A DNA stretch of 64,000 nucleotides from Burkholderia multivorans ATCC BAA-247. Its GTDB lineage: Bacteria; Pseudomonadota; Gammaproteobacteria; Burkholderiales; Burkholderiaceae. Shown here one piece after another: positions 45,873 through 55,308 of the stretch (positions are counted from its first letter, which is position 1; each line of letters opens with the position of its first letter). Both the position numbers and the translations under genes were made by a program. The notes beneath the pieces are model-generated. The model searched no databases. It was given only the letters and a program-made list of their open reading frames with translations, and was not told the origin of the DNA. The stretch is taken from assembly GCF_000959525.1 (NCBI RefSeq), contig NZ_CP009831.1, forward strand, positions 558,001-622,000. The letters run 5' to 3'.

Positions 45873-47201
45873 TCAGCGGTTCACGGACCGGGCCGGCACG
45901 GCGAATACGAGCGCGGCGCCCAGCGTGACCGCGGCCGAGATGAAGATCAGCCCGGCGGTCGACTTGCCGGTCAGATCGTTGAGCCAGCCGACGATCGCGG
46001 GCGAGAAGAAGCCCGCGAGATTCGCGAAGCAGTTCACGGCGGCGATGCCCGCGGCGGCCGATACGCCGCCGAGCAGCGCGGTCGGCAGCGACCAGAACTG
46101 CGACGACGACGCCAGAATCCCGGCTGCCGCGATGCTCAGGCACAGGATCGACGCGGTGACGCTGCCGAGTGCGGGCAGCGCGGCAAAGCCCGCGGCGGCG
46201 ACGAGCATCGGCACCGCGAGATGCAGCCGACGTTCGCGGCGTCGGTCGGCGCTCATGCCGATCAGCGGCAGCGCGACGATGGCGCACAGATACGGAATCG
46301 CGGTGAACACGCCGACCCAGAGTGGGTCCGACACGCCCGCCTTGCGGATGATCGTCGGCAGCCAGAACGTGAGCCCGTACTGACCGAGCACGACGCAGAA
46401 GTAGATCGCGGCCATCAGCCACAGCCGGCGATCGCCGACGAATGCGCGGATCGACAGGTGCGCCGTCTTGTGCGCCTCGTCGCCGGCGACGTTGCGCGCG
46501 AGCAGCGCCTTCTCCGGATCGGAGAGCCACCTGGCCTGCGCGATGCCGTCGTCGAGATAGCGGAGGATCGCGACGCCGAGCACGAGCGACGGCAAGGCTT
46601 CGAGCAGGAACAGCCATTTCCAGCCGGCCATCGACATCGCGCCGTGCAGCGTGTGCATGATCGCGCCGGATAGCGGCCCGCCGACGATGCCCGCGAGCGG
46701 AATCGCCATGAAGAACAGCGACAGCGCCTTGGCGCGACGCGCGGACGGATACCAGTAGGTCAGGTAAAGGATCACGCCGGGCGCGAAGCCGGCTTCGGCG
46801 ACGCCGAGCAGAAACCGCAGCACGTAGAACGCGGCGGGCGACTTCACGAACACGAAGCTCGCCGAAATGACGGCCCACGTGAGCATGATCCGCGCGAGCC
46901 ACCGCCGTGCGCCGACGCGGTGCAGGATCAGATTGCTCGGCACCTCGAACAGGAAGTAGCCGAGAAAGAAGATGCCGGCGCCCATCCCGTACACGGTTTC
47001 GCTGAAGCGCAGATCGTTGAGCATCTGCAGCTTCGCGAAGCCGACGTTGACGCGATCGAGGTACGCGCCGAGATAGCAGAGCATCAGGAACGGAATCAGC
47101 CGGCGGCTGACTTTCGCATACGTGCGCGCCTCGAAGGTCGGCGGATCGGTGAGCGGAATCGCGTCGCCGGCGAGCGGCGGCGCACTGTATCGGGATTTCA
47201 T
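45873..47201 (-). CDS. MFS transporter, anion:cation symporter family
   Basis: A 442-residue 12-TM permease. Seen: GAYLDRVNVGFAKLQMLNDL and LFEVPSNLILHRVGARRWLA, the same ACS-family signatures as the tartrate-type permease at 11746. AGGAG lies eight bases before the ATG at 47201. Members carry sugar acids, phthalate or hexuronates. Position between SDR and transketolase genes points to import of the substrate of that pathway. Confidence 0.9.
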   Translation of the reverse strand: MKSRYSAPPLAGDAIPLTDPPTFEARTYAKVSRRLIPFLMLCYLGAYLDRVNVGFAKLQMLNDLRFSETVYGMGAGIFFLGYFLFEVPSNLILHRVGARRWLARIMLTWAVISASFVFVKSPAAFYVLRFLLGVAEAGFAPGVILYLTYWYPSARRAKALSLFFMAIPLAGIVGGPLSGAIMHTLHGAMSMAGWKWLFLLEALPSLVLGVAILRYLDDGIAQARWLSDPEKALLARNVAGDEAHKTAHLSIRAFVGDRRLWLMAAIYFCVVLGQYGLTFWLPTIIRKAGVSDPLWVGVFTAIPYLCAIVALPLIGMSADRRRERRLHLAVPMLVAAAGFAALPALGSVTASILCLSIAAAGILASSSQFWSLPTALLGGVSAAAGIAAVNCFANLAGFFSPAIVGWLNDLTGKSTAGLIFISAAVTLGAALVFAVPARSVNR

Positions 47202-47266
47202 CGTCGTGTCTCCTGCCATGTCGCCCGGTCGTGTCCGGGCGTTTTGGGAACGGTCGTCGGACGCGC

Positions 47267-48016
47267 TCAGTGAATCAGCATGCCGCCGTTCACGTCGAGC
47301 GTGATGCCGGTCAGATAGGTCGAGAGGTCGCTGACGAGGAACAGGCATGCATTCGCGACGTCGGCGGCGTCGCCGAGCCGCCCGAGCGGGATGCCCTTGA
47401 CGATGTCGGCGCGCATGTCGGGCGTCAGCTTGTCGCCGGTGATGTCGGTCTGGATCAGGCCGGGCGCGATCGCGTTGACGCGGATGCGGTCAGGGCCGAA
47501 TTCGCGTGCCATCGCCTTCGCGAGGCCGAGTACGCCGGCCTTCGCGGCGCTGTAGTGCGGGCCGCCGAAGATGCCGCCGCCGCGCTGCGCGGACACCGAC
47601 GACATGCAGACGATGCTGCCGCCTTGCTGTTCCTTCATCGCGGGAATCACGGCCTGCGACATGTAGAGCGTGCCGCGCAGGTTCACGTCGACGATCGCGT
47701 CGAAGTCCTTCGCGCCGATGTCGAGCGTGCGCACCGGCTGCGTGATGCCGGCGTTGTTGACGAGGCCGTCGATGCGGCCGTAGCGTTCGAGCGTCGCGCG
47801 GGCCGCGGCGACGCATGCGGCTTTGTCGGCCACGTCGCAGGCGAGCCCGAGATGGCCGCTGCCGAGATCGGCGGCGGCCGCGCGCGCGTCTTCCTCGCGC
47901 AAATCGAGGATCGCGATGCGCGCGCCCTGGGCGGCGAGCGCCTGCGCGGTGGCCTTGCCGATGCCGCGCGGCGAGGCCGCGCCCGTCACGACGATGATCC
48001 GGTTCTCGAGCAACAT
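47267..48016 (-). CDS. short-chain dehydrogenase/reductase
   Basis: A 249-residue classical SDR: cofactor motif TGAASPRGIGKA at 11-22, NNAG at 87-90, catalytic Ser142, Tyr155 and Lys159 (YSAAK), and C-terminal INVNGG-like ending LDVNGGMLIH. An acidic residue at position 38 (ILDLR) suggests NAD preference. It probably oxidises or reduces a polyol/sugar-acid carbonyl in the pathway encoded with the transketolase. Confidence 0.9.
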   Translation of the reverse strand: MLLENRIIVVTGAASPRGIGKATAQALAAQGARIAILDLREEDARAAAADLGSGHLGLACDVADKAACVAAARATLERYGRIDGLVNNAGITQPVRTLDIGAKDFDAIVDVNLRGTLYMSQAVIPAMKEQQGGSIVCMSSVSAQRGGGIFGGPHYSAAKAGVLGLAKAMAREFGPDRIRVNAIAPGLIQTDITGDKLTPDMRADIVKGIPLGRLGDAADVANACLFLVSDLSTYLTGITLDVNGGMLIH

Positions 48017-48109
48017 CGTTTGTCTCCTGGGTATCGATGAGTGCCTGTAGTGTCGGGGGACGACGCGGCACCATCAACGCGGAAACGCTCAACCATTGCT
48101 GAGAAAAAT

Positions 48110-48997
48110 TCAGGTGGAGGCGGCCGCCTCCCGTTCGATCCATGCGAGGAAGCGCTGGATGCGCGGCAGCGCCGCATTCTGGCTCGGGTAAACCAGATGA
48201 TGCGCGCCGACCTCGACGGCATAGCTGTGGTCGAAAACGGGCACGAGCAGCCCGTCGCGGATCTTCACCGACGCCAGCGTGAGGCTTTCGAGCGCGATGC
48301 CGAGGCCGAGCGCGGCTGTCTCGATCGACATGTACGAGCGGTCGAACGAGAAGTCGAAGGTCTTCTGCTTGGCCGACACGCCGGTTCGGCCGAACCATTG
48401 CTTCCACTGCACGAGCGGCGTCTCCGAATAGATCAGACGATGCGCGAGCAGATCCTCGGGCGTGCGGACCGGATGCCGCTCCAGATAGGCGGGCGACGCG
48501 AGCGGCGCGATGTATTCGCCGCGCACGGTCTTCACTTCGAGGTTGTCCCAGTTGCCGTAGCCGTGCCGGATATCGATGTCGTAGTAGCCGTTCGAGAACG
48601 ACACGTTTTCATAGGAGCAGGCGAGATTAAGCTGCAGATCGCCGTTGGCCTCCTGAAACGACGACAGCCGCGGCAGCAGCCACATGAGCCCGAAACTCGG
48701 GCTCGAATGCACGCGCAGGATGTCGACGTCGGTGCGGCTCGACGCGCGTTCGGTCGCGCGGCTCAGGTCGGCGAGCGAGCCCGTCACGTCGGCCAGATAG
48801 CGTTCGCCGGTCGGTGTCAGCACGAGGCCGCGGCCCGAGCGCTGAAACAGTGGCCGGCCGATCAGCGCTTCGAGATTGCTCAACTGATGGCTGACGGCCG
48901 ACGCGGTCAGCCCGAGTTCCTCCGCCGCGCGGTTCACGCTTTTGGTGCGCGCGACGCTCTCGAACGCGATGATGGATTTCAGCGGAGGGATACGCAT
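48110..48997 (-). CDS. LysR-family regulator (GcvA-like)
   Basis: A 295-residue LTTR: IIAFESVARTKSVNRAAEEL, LTASAVSHQLSNLEALIG, and a GcvA-type effector domain (DIDIRHGYGNWDNLEVKTVR). Directly upstream of, and in line with, the SDR/MFS/transketolase genes, which makes it the best candidate regulator of that cluster. Confidence 0.88.
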   Translation of the reverse strand: MRIPPLKSIIAFESVARTKSVNRAAEELGLTASAVSHQLSNLEALIGRPLFQRSGRGLVLTPTGERYLADVTGSLADLSRATERASSRTDVDILRVHSSPSFGLMWLLPRLSSFQEANGDLQLNLACSYENVSFSNGYYDIDIRHGYGNWDNLEVKTVRGEYIAPLASPAYLERHPVRTPEDLLAHRLIYSETPLVQWKQWFGRTGVSAKQKTFDFSFDRSYMSIETAALGLGIALESLTLASVKIRDGLLVPVFDHSYAVEVGAHHLVYPSQNAALPRIQRFLAWIEREAAAST

Positions 48998-49156
48998 CGT
49001 GACGTCTTTTCGGTGGCGGTTGATCGGAATCGCGTCGGGCGCGCGGCGATGTCGCGTGCATCCGGTGCAATGCGTTGCACAACGTTCGCCGCGGATCGCA
49101 ACGCATTATGCGTTTTTTCGCGGCCCGCGCGCGAGCGCGGTGTCGACGCCTGCGCG

Positions 49157-50071
49157 CTAGCGAAACGCGCTCATCTGCGACGACATCATCTGCAGCATGC
49201 GGTTCGAGGCGACCGACAGCGTGCGGCCGACGCGCGTGACGAGATGCGCTTCGGCGTTCTGCAGAATCGGGTGTTCGATCGGAATCGCCTTCAGTTCGCC
49301 GGCTTTCAGCTCGCTGGCGACGGCGAACGCCGGTAGGACGACGATCCCGAGTTCCGAGCGCGCGAACTGCTTCATGATGTTGATCGAGTTCGTCGTGATC
49401 GCCGGTTCGAGGCTGATCTTTTCCGCGAATTCGACGGCCTGCAGCATCTGCCGCGTGCCGTACGACGGATGCGTCGCGGCGAGCGGATACGACGCGAGCT
49501 CCTGCACGGTCAGGCTCTTGCGCCGGATCGTGCGCGCCATCCGGGCGCCGACGATCGCCATCATCGGCTGCCGGTGCGCGGCGCGCGAGACGATGCGCGG
49601 CTCTCGCGGCGGGTTGTAGACGAGGCCGATTTCGCCGTCGTCCTCCGCGATTTTCGTCATCACGTCGTTGGTACTGCCGAGATCGAGATTGACGCGAATC
49701 TTCGGGTACTGCGTGCAGAACTGCTGCATCGGCCCGGACAGCAGGTCCGACACGAAGCCTTCGCCGAGCACGACGCGCACGTGCCCGGTGCGCAGCCCGC
49801 GCAGATCCTGCAGACGCGACAGCAGATCGTCGCGATGCGCGCGCTGCTCGCGGTAGTACTGGATCACGAACCTGCCCGCTTCGGTCGGTGTGACGCCGCG
49901 CGCGTGGCGTTCGATCAGCGGGGCATCGAGTTCCGCTTCGAGCAGCGCGATCTGGCGGCTCACCGCGGACGGCGCGACATCGAGCCAGTCGGCCGCCGCG
50001 CGGATCGTGCCGCAGCGCACCGCCTCGAAGAAGTACGCGATCCGGCTTTCGGTCAGGCTGCTGGTCGACAT
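49157..50071 (-). CDS. LysR-family regulator of the divergent dehydrogenase cluster
   Basis: A 304-residue LTTR: RIAYFFEAVRCGTIRAAADW, LDVAPSAVSRQIALLEAEL. A long effector domain with GIVVLPAFAVASELKAGELK follows. It is divergent, with a 161-base gap, from the hydroxyacid dehydrogenase at 50233, and is expected to control that gene together with the ALDH and DUF3100 genes. Confidence 0.88.
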   Translation of the reverse strand: MSTSSLTESRIAYFFEAVRCGTIRAAADWLDVAPSAVSRQIALLEAELDAPLIERHARGVTPTEAGRFVIQYYREQRAHRDDLLSRLQDLRGLRTGHVRVVLGEGFVSDLLSGPMQQFCTQYPKIRVNLDLGSTNDVMTKIAEDDGEIGLVYNPPREPRIVSRAAHRQPMMAIVGARMARTIRRKSLTVQELASYPLAATHPSYGTRQMLQAVEFAEKISLEPAITTNSINIMKQFARSELGIVVLPAFAVASELKAGELKAIPIEHPILQNAEAHLVTRVGRTLSVASNRMLQMMSSQMSAFR

Positions 50072-50232
50072 GGCGAGCGTTCGAATAAATAGAACAATCT
50101 CAATATTGGCACTTATTGGTTGAACGGGTCAAACGGGCCGAAGATCGTCGACGACGGCAGCGGAACCGGCGCGAAACGCAAGCGCGACACGGCTTCCGCG
50201 CGAACCTTCGAATGCAACGATCGGGAGCGGCA

Positions 50233-51102
50233 ATGAAGACGGTAGGCGTGATCGGACTGGGAAACATGGGGCGCGGCATCGCGTTGTCGCTGAAGCGGGC
50301 CGGCTTCGACGTGCTGGGGTTCGACGCGAACGCAGAGAGCGTGCGGCAACTGGCTGACGAAGGCGTGCGGCCCTGCGCGTCGATTGCGGAGATTGCGTCG
50401 GCGGTCGACGTGCTGATCCTGTCGCTGCCGACCTCGGCGATCGTCGAAGCGGTCGTGCTCGGCGACGGCGGCGTCGCGTCGCATGCGAAGCGCGGGCTGA
50501 TCGTGATCGACACGACGACCGCCGATCCGAACAGCACGCGCAAGGTCGCGGCCGCGCTGGATGCGCATGGCGTCGCCTTTGTCGACGGGCCCGTCAGCGG
50601 CGGCCCGAAGGGCGCGGCAACCGCGACGATGACGATGGTGCTCGGCGGCGCCGATGAGCACATCGCGGCCGTGCAGCCGGTGCTGTCGGCGATCAGCGCG
50701 AAGCAGGTGCACGTCGGCCCCGCGGGCGCGGGCCATGTGACGAAGCTGCTGAACAACCTGCTGACGGGCGTGCATCTGCTCGTCACGAGCGAAGCGGTCA
50801 GAGCCGCGGAGGCAGCGGGCGTCGACAAGGCACGGCTGATCGAAGCGCTGAGCGGCGGCTCCGGGCGCAACAGCGCGACGCTGACGAATTACCCGACGTG
50901 GATCCTGAACGAGCGTTTCGATTCGGGCTTCACGATGAAACTGATGCGCAAGGACATGCGCCTCGCGCTCGAACTGCTGCAGCGCGCACACGTGAGTGCG
51001 CCGATCGCAAGCGAAGCGGGCCGCCTGTGGGCCGCGAGCGCGGAATCGATCGGCGACGCGGAAGACTTCAACCGCATCGTCGAATTCGTCGACGCGCGCT
51101 GA
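50233..51102 (+). CDS. NAD(P)-dependent beta-hydroxyacid dehydrogenase (3-hydroxyisobutyrate dehydrogenase family)
   Basis: A 289-residue enzyme: Rossmann motif GLGNMG at 8-13, substrate motif GPVSGG at 119-124, and catalytic Lys171 in GHVTKLLNNLL. It oxidises a beta-hydroxyacid to a semialdehyde, which the next gene's ALDH could oxidise further. GGGAG precedes the ATG. The true substrate (3-hydroxyisobutyrate, tartronate, sulfolactate-like) is not evident. Confidence 0.9.
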   Translation: MKTVGVIGLGNMGRGIALSLKRAGFDVLGFDANAESVRQLADEGVRPCASIAEIASAVDVLILSLPTSAIVEAVVLGDGGVASHAKRGLIVIDTTTADPNSTRKVAAALDAHGVAFVDGPVSGGPKGAATATMTMVLGGADEHIAAVQPVLSAISAKQVHVGPAGAGHVTKLLNNLLTGVHLLVTSEAVRAAEAAGVDKARLIEALSGGSGRNSATLTNYPTWILNERFDSGFTMKLMRKDMRLALELLQRAHVSAPIASEAGRLWAASAESIGDAEDFNRIVEFVDAR

Positions 51103-51131
51103 GCACTGATCCATCACCACGAGGAAACGAT

Positions 51132-52643
51132 ATGGCATCCCCCATCGGACAGGCGCTGCTCGACGCATTTCGACAGTTCTTTCCCGGCGCGCAGAGCGTC
51201 GGCTCATACGTGAACGGCGAACTCGTCGAAGGGCGCGGCGATACGATCGAGCTGTTCGACGCGGCGACCGGCGAGCCGAGCCTCGCCTATCGCGACGGCG
51301 GCGCGGAGATCGTCGCGCTTGCGGCGGCGGCCGCGCAGGCCGCGCAACGGCAGTGGTGGGCGCTCACGCATGCGGCGCGCGGCCGCACGATGTTCGACGT
51401 CGCGCGCGAAGTGCGCAGTCACGCGGAAGCGCTCGCGCGCCTCGAATCGCTCGGTTCGGGCAAACCGATCCGCGATTGCCGCGGCGAGGTCGCGAAAGTC
51501 GCCGAGATGTTCGAGTACTACGGCGGCTGGGCCGACAAGTTCTACGGCGATGTGATTCCGGTGCCGACGTCGCATCTGAACTACACGCGCCGCGAGCCGG
51601 CCGGCACCGTGCTGCAGATCACGCCGTGGAACGCGCCGGTGTTTACGTGCGGCTGGCAGCTTGCGCCGGCGATCGCGATGGGCAACGCGGTGCTGCTGAA
51701 GCCGTCCGAGCTCACGCCGTTCAGTTCGCTCGCGATCGCGCGGCTTGCCGAGCGTGCGGGTGTGCCGAACGGGCTGATCAACGTGCTCGCGGGCTACGGG
51801 CACACCATCGCGCAGGCGGCGATCGCGCACAAGGCCGTGAAGAAAGTCGTGTTCGTCGGCTCGCCCGCGACCGGCGCGCGGATTGCCGAGGCGGCCGCGA
51901 AGCGCGTCCTGCCGTGCGTGCTCGAGCTGGGCGGCAAGTCCGCGAATATCGTCTTCGACGATGCGGACCTGAATCGCGCAGCGCTCACGGCGCAGGCCGC
52001 GATCTTCGCGGGCGCGGGGCAGAGCTGCGTCGCCGGCTCGCGTCTACTCGTGCAGCGCTCGATCTACGACCGCTTCGTCGCGATGGTCGCGACGGGCGCG
52101 AAGAAGATCCGCGTCGGCGCGCCGACCGACGACGCCACCGAGGTCGGCCCGATCTGCCATCGCGCGCAGTACGAGCATGTGATGAAGATGATCGCGAGCG
52201 GTGTCGAGTCCGGCGCGACGCTCGCGGCCGGCTCGACCGAGCGGAGCGCGCGCGGCTACTTCGTCGCGCCGACCGTGCTCGCGAACGTGCACAATCGGAT
52301 GGACGTCGCGCGCACGGAGATCTTCGGGCCCGTCGTCGTCGCGATTCCGTTCGACACCGAGGAAGAAGCGATCGAGATCGCGAACGATACCGACTTCGGG
52401 CTGGCCGGCGCGGTATGGACAAACGACGTCGCGCGGGCGCATCGCGTGGCCGCGCAGATCGACGCCGGCACGTTCTGGGTGAACGGCTACAAGACGATCA
52501 ATGTCGCGTCGCCGTTCGGCGGCTACGGGATGAGCGGTTACGGCCGCTCGAGCGGCGTCGAGGCGTTGTACGAATATACGCAGACGAAAAGCGTGTGGGT
52601 CGAAACGGCGAAGCATCCCGCGAGCGCATTCGGCTATTTGTAA
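51132..52643 (+). CDS. NAD-dependent aldehyde dehydrogenase
   Basis: A 503-residue ALDH. Catalytic Cys299 (AGAGQSCVAGSR) and Glu265 (LELGGKSANIVF) are present, with the cofactor region FVGSPATGARIAEAAAK. It lies 29 bases behind the hydroxyacid dehydrogenase (GAGGAAACG RBS), so a two-step alcohol-to-acid oxidation is likely. It resembles betaine/gamma-aminobutyraldehyde-type ALDHs rather than CoA-acylating methylmalonate-semialdehyde dehydrogenase. Confidence 0.92.
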   Translation: MASPIGQALLDAFRQFFPGAQSVGSYVNGELVEGRGDTIELFDAATGEPSLAYRDGGAEIVALAAAAAQAAQRQWWALTHAARGRTMFDVAREVRSHAEALARLESLGSGKPIRDCRGEVAKVAEMFEYYGGWADKFYGDVIPVPTSHLNYTRREPAGTVLQITPWNAPVFTCGWQLAPAIAMGNAVLLKPSELTPFSSLAIARLAERAGVPNGLINVLAGYGHTIAQAAIAHKAVKKVVFVGSPATGARIAEAAAKRVLPCVLELGGKSANIVFDDADLNRAALTAQAAIFAGAGQSCVAGSRLLVQRSIYDRFVAMVATGAKKIRVGAPTDDATEVGPICHRAQYEHVMKMIASGVESGATLAAGSTERSARGYFVAPTVLANVHNRMDVARTEIFGPVVVAIPFDTEEEAIEIANDTDFGLAGAVWTNDVARAHRVAAQIDAGTFWVNGYKTINVASPFGGYGMSGYGRSSGVEALYEYTQTKSVWVETAKHPASAFGYL

Positions 52644-52768
52644 GTTTGTAAGGCGGCGCGACGCGGCACGTGCGCCGCGTCATTCGGCGCACGCGTCGCG
52701 GCAGCACGGTACGAGACCAGTCGACACAACCTGATACGAGGCCGACGAGCCTTCGAGCGGAGATCAGC

Positions 52769-54115
52769 ATGGAACATACGATGACGGCGGACGGCGCGGG
52801 AAGCGACGGTTTCAGAGGCGCGAAGCTGCTGGTCTATGCGGCGGCGATATTGCTGATCGCGCAATCGATCGGCGCGTTCACGTTCAATGTCGGGCCCGGC
52901 AAGGTCGTGCTGCTGCCGATGATCTGGGCGCTGCTGATGGGCGGCACGTTGGGGCTGCTGTCCGAGCGCTGGCGCAGCAGCATGCGGCTCGACGTGAAGA
53001 CGCAGTTTCTCGCGGCGGCGGTGCTGCAGCCGGCGCTGCTGCTGTTCGTCGCGAAGCTCGGGCTGATGGTCGGCAGCGCGTTGCCGAAGCTCGCCGCGGC
53101 CGGCTGGGCGCTCGCGTTCCAGGAGCTCGGGCACTTCGTCGGCACGATCCTGCTCGGCCTGCCGCTCGCGCTGCTGCTCGGGATCAAGCGCGAAGCGATC
53201 GGCGCGACGTTCTCGGTCGGACGCGAGCCGAGTCTCGCGATCATCGGCGAGAAGTACGGGATGAATTCGGCCGAAGGGCGCGGCGTGCTCGCCGAGTATC
53301 TGACGGGTACCGTGTTCGGCGCGGTGTTCATCGCGATCTTCGCGGGCTTTGTCGCGAGCCTGAACATTTTTCATCCGCTCGCGCTCGCGATGGGCGCGGG
53401 CGTCGGCTCGGGCAGCATGATGGCGGCCGCGTCCGGCGCGATCGCCGCCGCGCAGCAGTCGCCGGAAGTCGCGAAGAACGTATTGACGTTCGCCGCCGCG
53501 AGCAACCTGATCACGACGACCATCGGCACGTATTTCACGCTGTTCATCTCGCTGCCGCTCGCGGTGTTCGGCTATCGCGTGCTCGAACCGCTGATCGGGC
53601 GCACGACGAAGGCGTCGTCCGCGTCGGCATCCGTCGAGGCTGCGCGTCCGTCGCTCGGCGACGTGCAGACCGAGGCGCCGGCGCTCAGCTACTCGGGGAA
53701 GGTCGCGGCCTGGCTGCTGACGGCCGTGTTCTCGCTCGTGTGCGACTGGATCACGCACGGCACGTCGCCGCTCTTCGGGTTACCCGGCATGGCGTTCATG
53801 GTGCTCGCAACGGTGATCGGCGATGCGCTGTCGACGGTCACGCGCCGCAAGATTCCCGCCGTGTGCTGGGTGTCGGTCGTCGCGATGTTCATGACTTCGC
53901 CGCTGTGTCCGTGGGCGCCGGCCATCGCCGCGATGAGCGCGAAGAACGATTTCCTCGGCGTCGTCACGCCGATGCTGACGTTCGCGGGCCTCTCGATCGC
54001 GAAGGACATTCCCGCGTTTCGCCGCCTCGGCTGGCGGATCGTGCTCGTGTCGTTCGTCGCGAATGCCGGCACGTTCCTCGGTGCCGCGCTGGTCGCGCAG
54101 ATCTTTCATATCTGA
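52769..54115 (+). CDS. DUF3100 family membrane transporter
   Basis: A 448-residue protein with about ten to eleven hydrophobic segments. It has a Gly/Ser-rich core (MGAGVGSGSMMAAASGAIAA) and a polar loop near residues 280-310. I recognise it as DUF3100, an uncharacterised family that resembles secondary carriers. It follows ALDH in the same direction and closes the LysR-dehydrogenase-ALDH unit, so it likely imports that pathway's substrate. Confidence 0.8.
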   Translation: MEHTMTADGAGSDGFRGAKLLVYAAAILLIAQSIGAFTFNVGPGKVVLLPMIWALLMGGTLGLLSERWRSSMRLDVKTQFLAAAVLQPALLLFVAKLGLMVGSALPKLAAAGWALAFQELGHFVGTILLGLPLALLLGIKREAIGATFSVGREPSLAIIGEKYGMNSAEGRGVLAEYLTGTVFGAVFIAIFAGFVASLNIFHPLALAMGAGVGSGSMMAAASGAIAAAQQSPEVAKNVLTFAAASNLITTTIGTYFTLFISLPLAVFGYRVLEPLIGRTTKASSASASVEAARPSLGDVQTEAPALSYSGKVAAWLLTAVFSLVCDWITHGTSPLFGLPGMAFMVLATVIGDALSTVTRRKIPAVCWVSVVAMFMTSPLCPWAPAIAAMSAKNDFLGVVTPMLTFAGLSIAKDIPAFRRLGWRIVLVSFVANAGTFLGAALVAQIFHI

Positions 54116-54264
54116 GCGAGGGGCGGCATGCAGCGGCGCGCGGTGGCGTGCGTGCCCATATGCCGGCTGTCCGCCGTTTGCCCCTGCCCTACCGATAACG
54201 TCGCGGGATTTCGGAGTCAGGAGGTCGGCATCAAACCACTGCGCCCGTCGGGCGGCGTTGAAGT

Positions 54265-54738
54265 CTACCCGAAGAGCCGCGGATCCAATTTGAACGGCTC
54301 TTTGCTGATCACCTTCACCATCGCGGCGAAATCGGGGTGCAGCGGGTTCAGCAGCAAATTGAAGTCCGTGGGACAGACGACGGATGGAACCCGCATCGCG
54401 AGCCGCGCACCCTTTTCCAACCATTCCCGGCCGATCCGCGCTGTCGACGCAGGGTCTTCCGTTAGCGTCGCCCAATCGGGCGGTAGTTCTGGTTCGAACG
54501 CCCCTTCGTATACCGCATCAGGCACTTCGAGTGTCACCAAGAAAAGGCCGCCGGCCGGCAGTATCCCTGACATATGGACGAGCGCTTCGAGCAGGGACGT
54601 GGAAGCGTGACAGCACGTGTACAGCACTCGCATTCCGCGCGGATTCCAGCGGCCCCCTGCGATCGCAGCACCATTGCCGCTGAGATCGTCCGCCATGTAG
54701 TGGCCCTTTCGTTCTTTTGCGAGGCGATACAGCTTCAC
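54265..54738 (-). CDS. RES-domain toxin
   Basis: A 157-residue RES protein. Diagnostic parts: YRLAKERKGHYMADDLSGNG, GGRWNPRGMRVLYTCCHAS with Arg30, conserved Glu51 (LLEALVH), and the ending FNLLLNPLHPDFAAM. RES toxins degrade or modify NAD+. Its ATG overlaps the stop of the upstream antitoxin gene (ATGA), the usual order for Xre-RES operons. Confidence 0.92.
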   Translation of the reverse strand: MKLYRLAKERKGHYMADDLSGNGAAIAGGRWNPRGMRVLYTCCHASTSLLEALVHMSGILPAGGLFLVTLEVPDAVYEGAFEPELPPDWATLTEDPASTARIGREWLEKGARLAMRVPSVVCPTDFNLLLNPLHPDFAAMVKVISKEPFKLDPRLFG

Positions 54739-55229
54739 GCGGTGACCCCGAACAATGCACGGTTGAGAATGTCGCGCACACGGTCGTAGCCGGGCTGTAC
54801 ATCGAGAACTTCTATCGGCTTAAGACCATCAAGCTCGGCATTGCCGCGCGTCATCCATTCCGCTGCACGGTCCTTGTCCTCGAAAAGCTCGACCGCAAGA
54901 TCGAGGACGTAGAGAACGCGCGCAATACGATCGGACTCGCTTTGCGACAGGCGATCCTCGTTCGCGATCTTTCGAAGGATTGTCGAGCTCGGCAAGCTTA
55001 GCGCGGACAGCAGCGATTGCACCGGGATTCGGAGAAGCTCGCGAGCGACACGTTCGACGATCACTGCCTTGAATCCATCGGCGATCGTACGCCGCTGCTC
55101 CAGCGGCGTCATCCTGCGGAACGTATCGAAGTCGTGCTCGTGTGCGCCGAGGCCATTCGACCCAACGGAGGCTTTCCCGGCGCTTGCGCGCTTAGCCGGC
55201 TGCCGGCTGGTTGGTGCGGGGGTACGCAT
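54735..55229 (-). CDS. Xre/MbcA/ParS-like antitoxin of the RES toxin
   Basis: A 164-residue protein with a basic N-terminus, a helical Xre-like DNA-binding region (RIPVQSLLSALSLPSSTILR) and a C-terminal MbcA/ParS toxin-binding domain (ARVLYVLDLAVELFEDKDRA, GLKPIEVLDVQPGYDRVRDI). The start at 55229 has GGGAG six bases upstream. It should neutralise the RES toxin and repress its own promoter through the repeats at 55259-55308. Confidence 0.9.
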   Translation of the reverse strand: MRTPAPTSRQPAKRASAGKASVGSNGLGAHEHDFDTFRRMTPLEQRRTIADGFKAVIVERVARELLRIPVQSLLSALSLPSSTILRKIANEDRLSQSESDRIARVLYVLDLAVELFEDKDRAAEWMTRGNAELDGLKPIEVLDVQPGYDRVRDILNRALFGVTA

Positions 55230-55258
55230 GGCAAACTCCCAAATGCGTGAAGTAACAA

Positions 55259-55308
55259 TCCCATTATAGATATATATCAAATGGGAGTCAATCATGTATC
55301 AAATGGGA
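55259..55308. promoter_or_regulatory. repeated operator sites at the toxin-antitoxin promoter
   Basis: TATCAAATGGGA occurs twice as direct repeats (55275-55286 and 55297-55308), 22 bases apart, about two helical turns. A partly inverted copy, TCCCATTATAGATA, starts at 55259. The AT-rich TATAGATATAT between them is a likely promoter core. A typical binding site for an autoregulating antitoxin. Confidence 0.65.
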
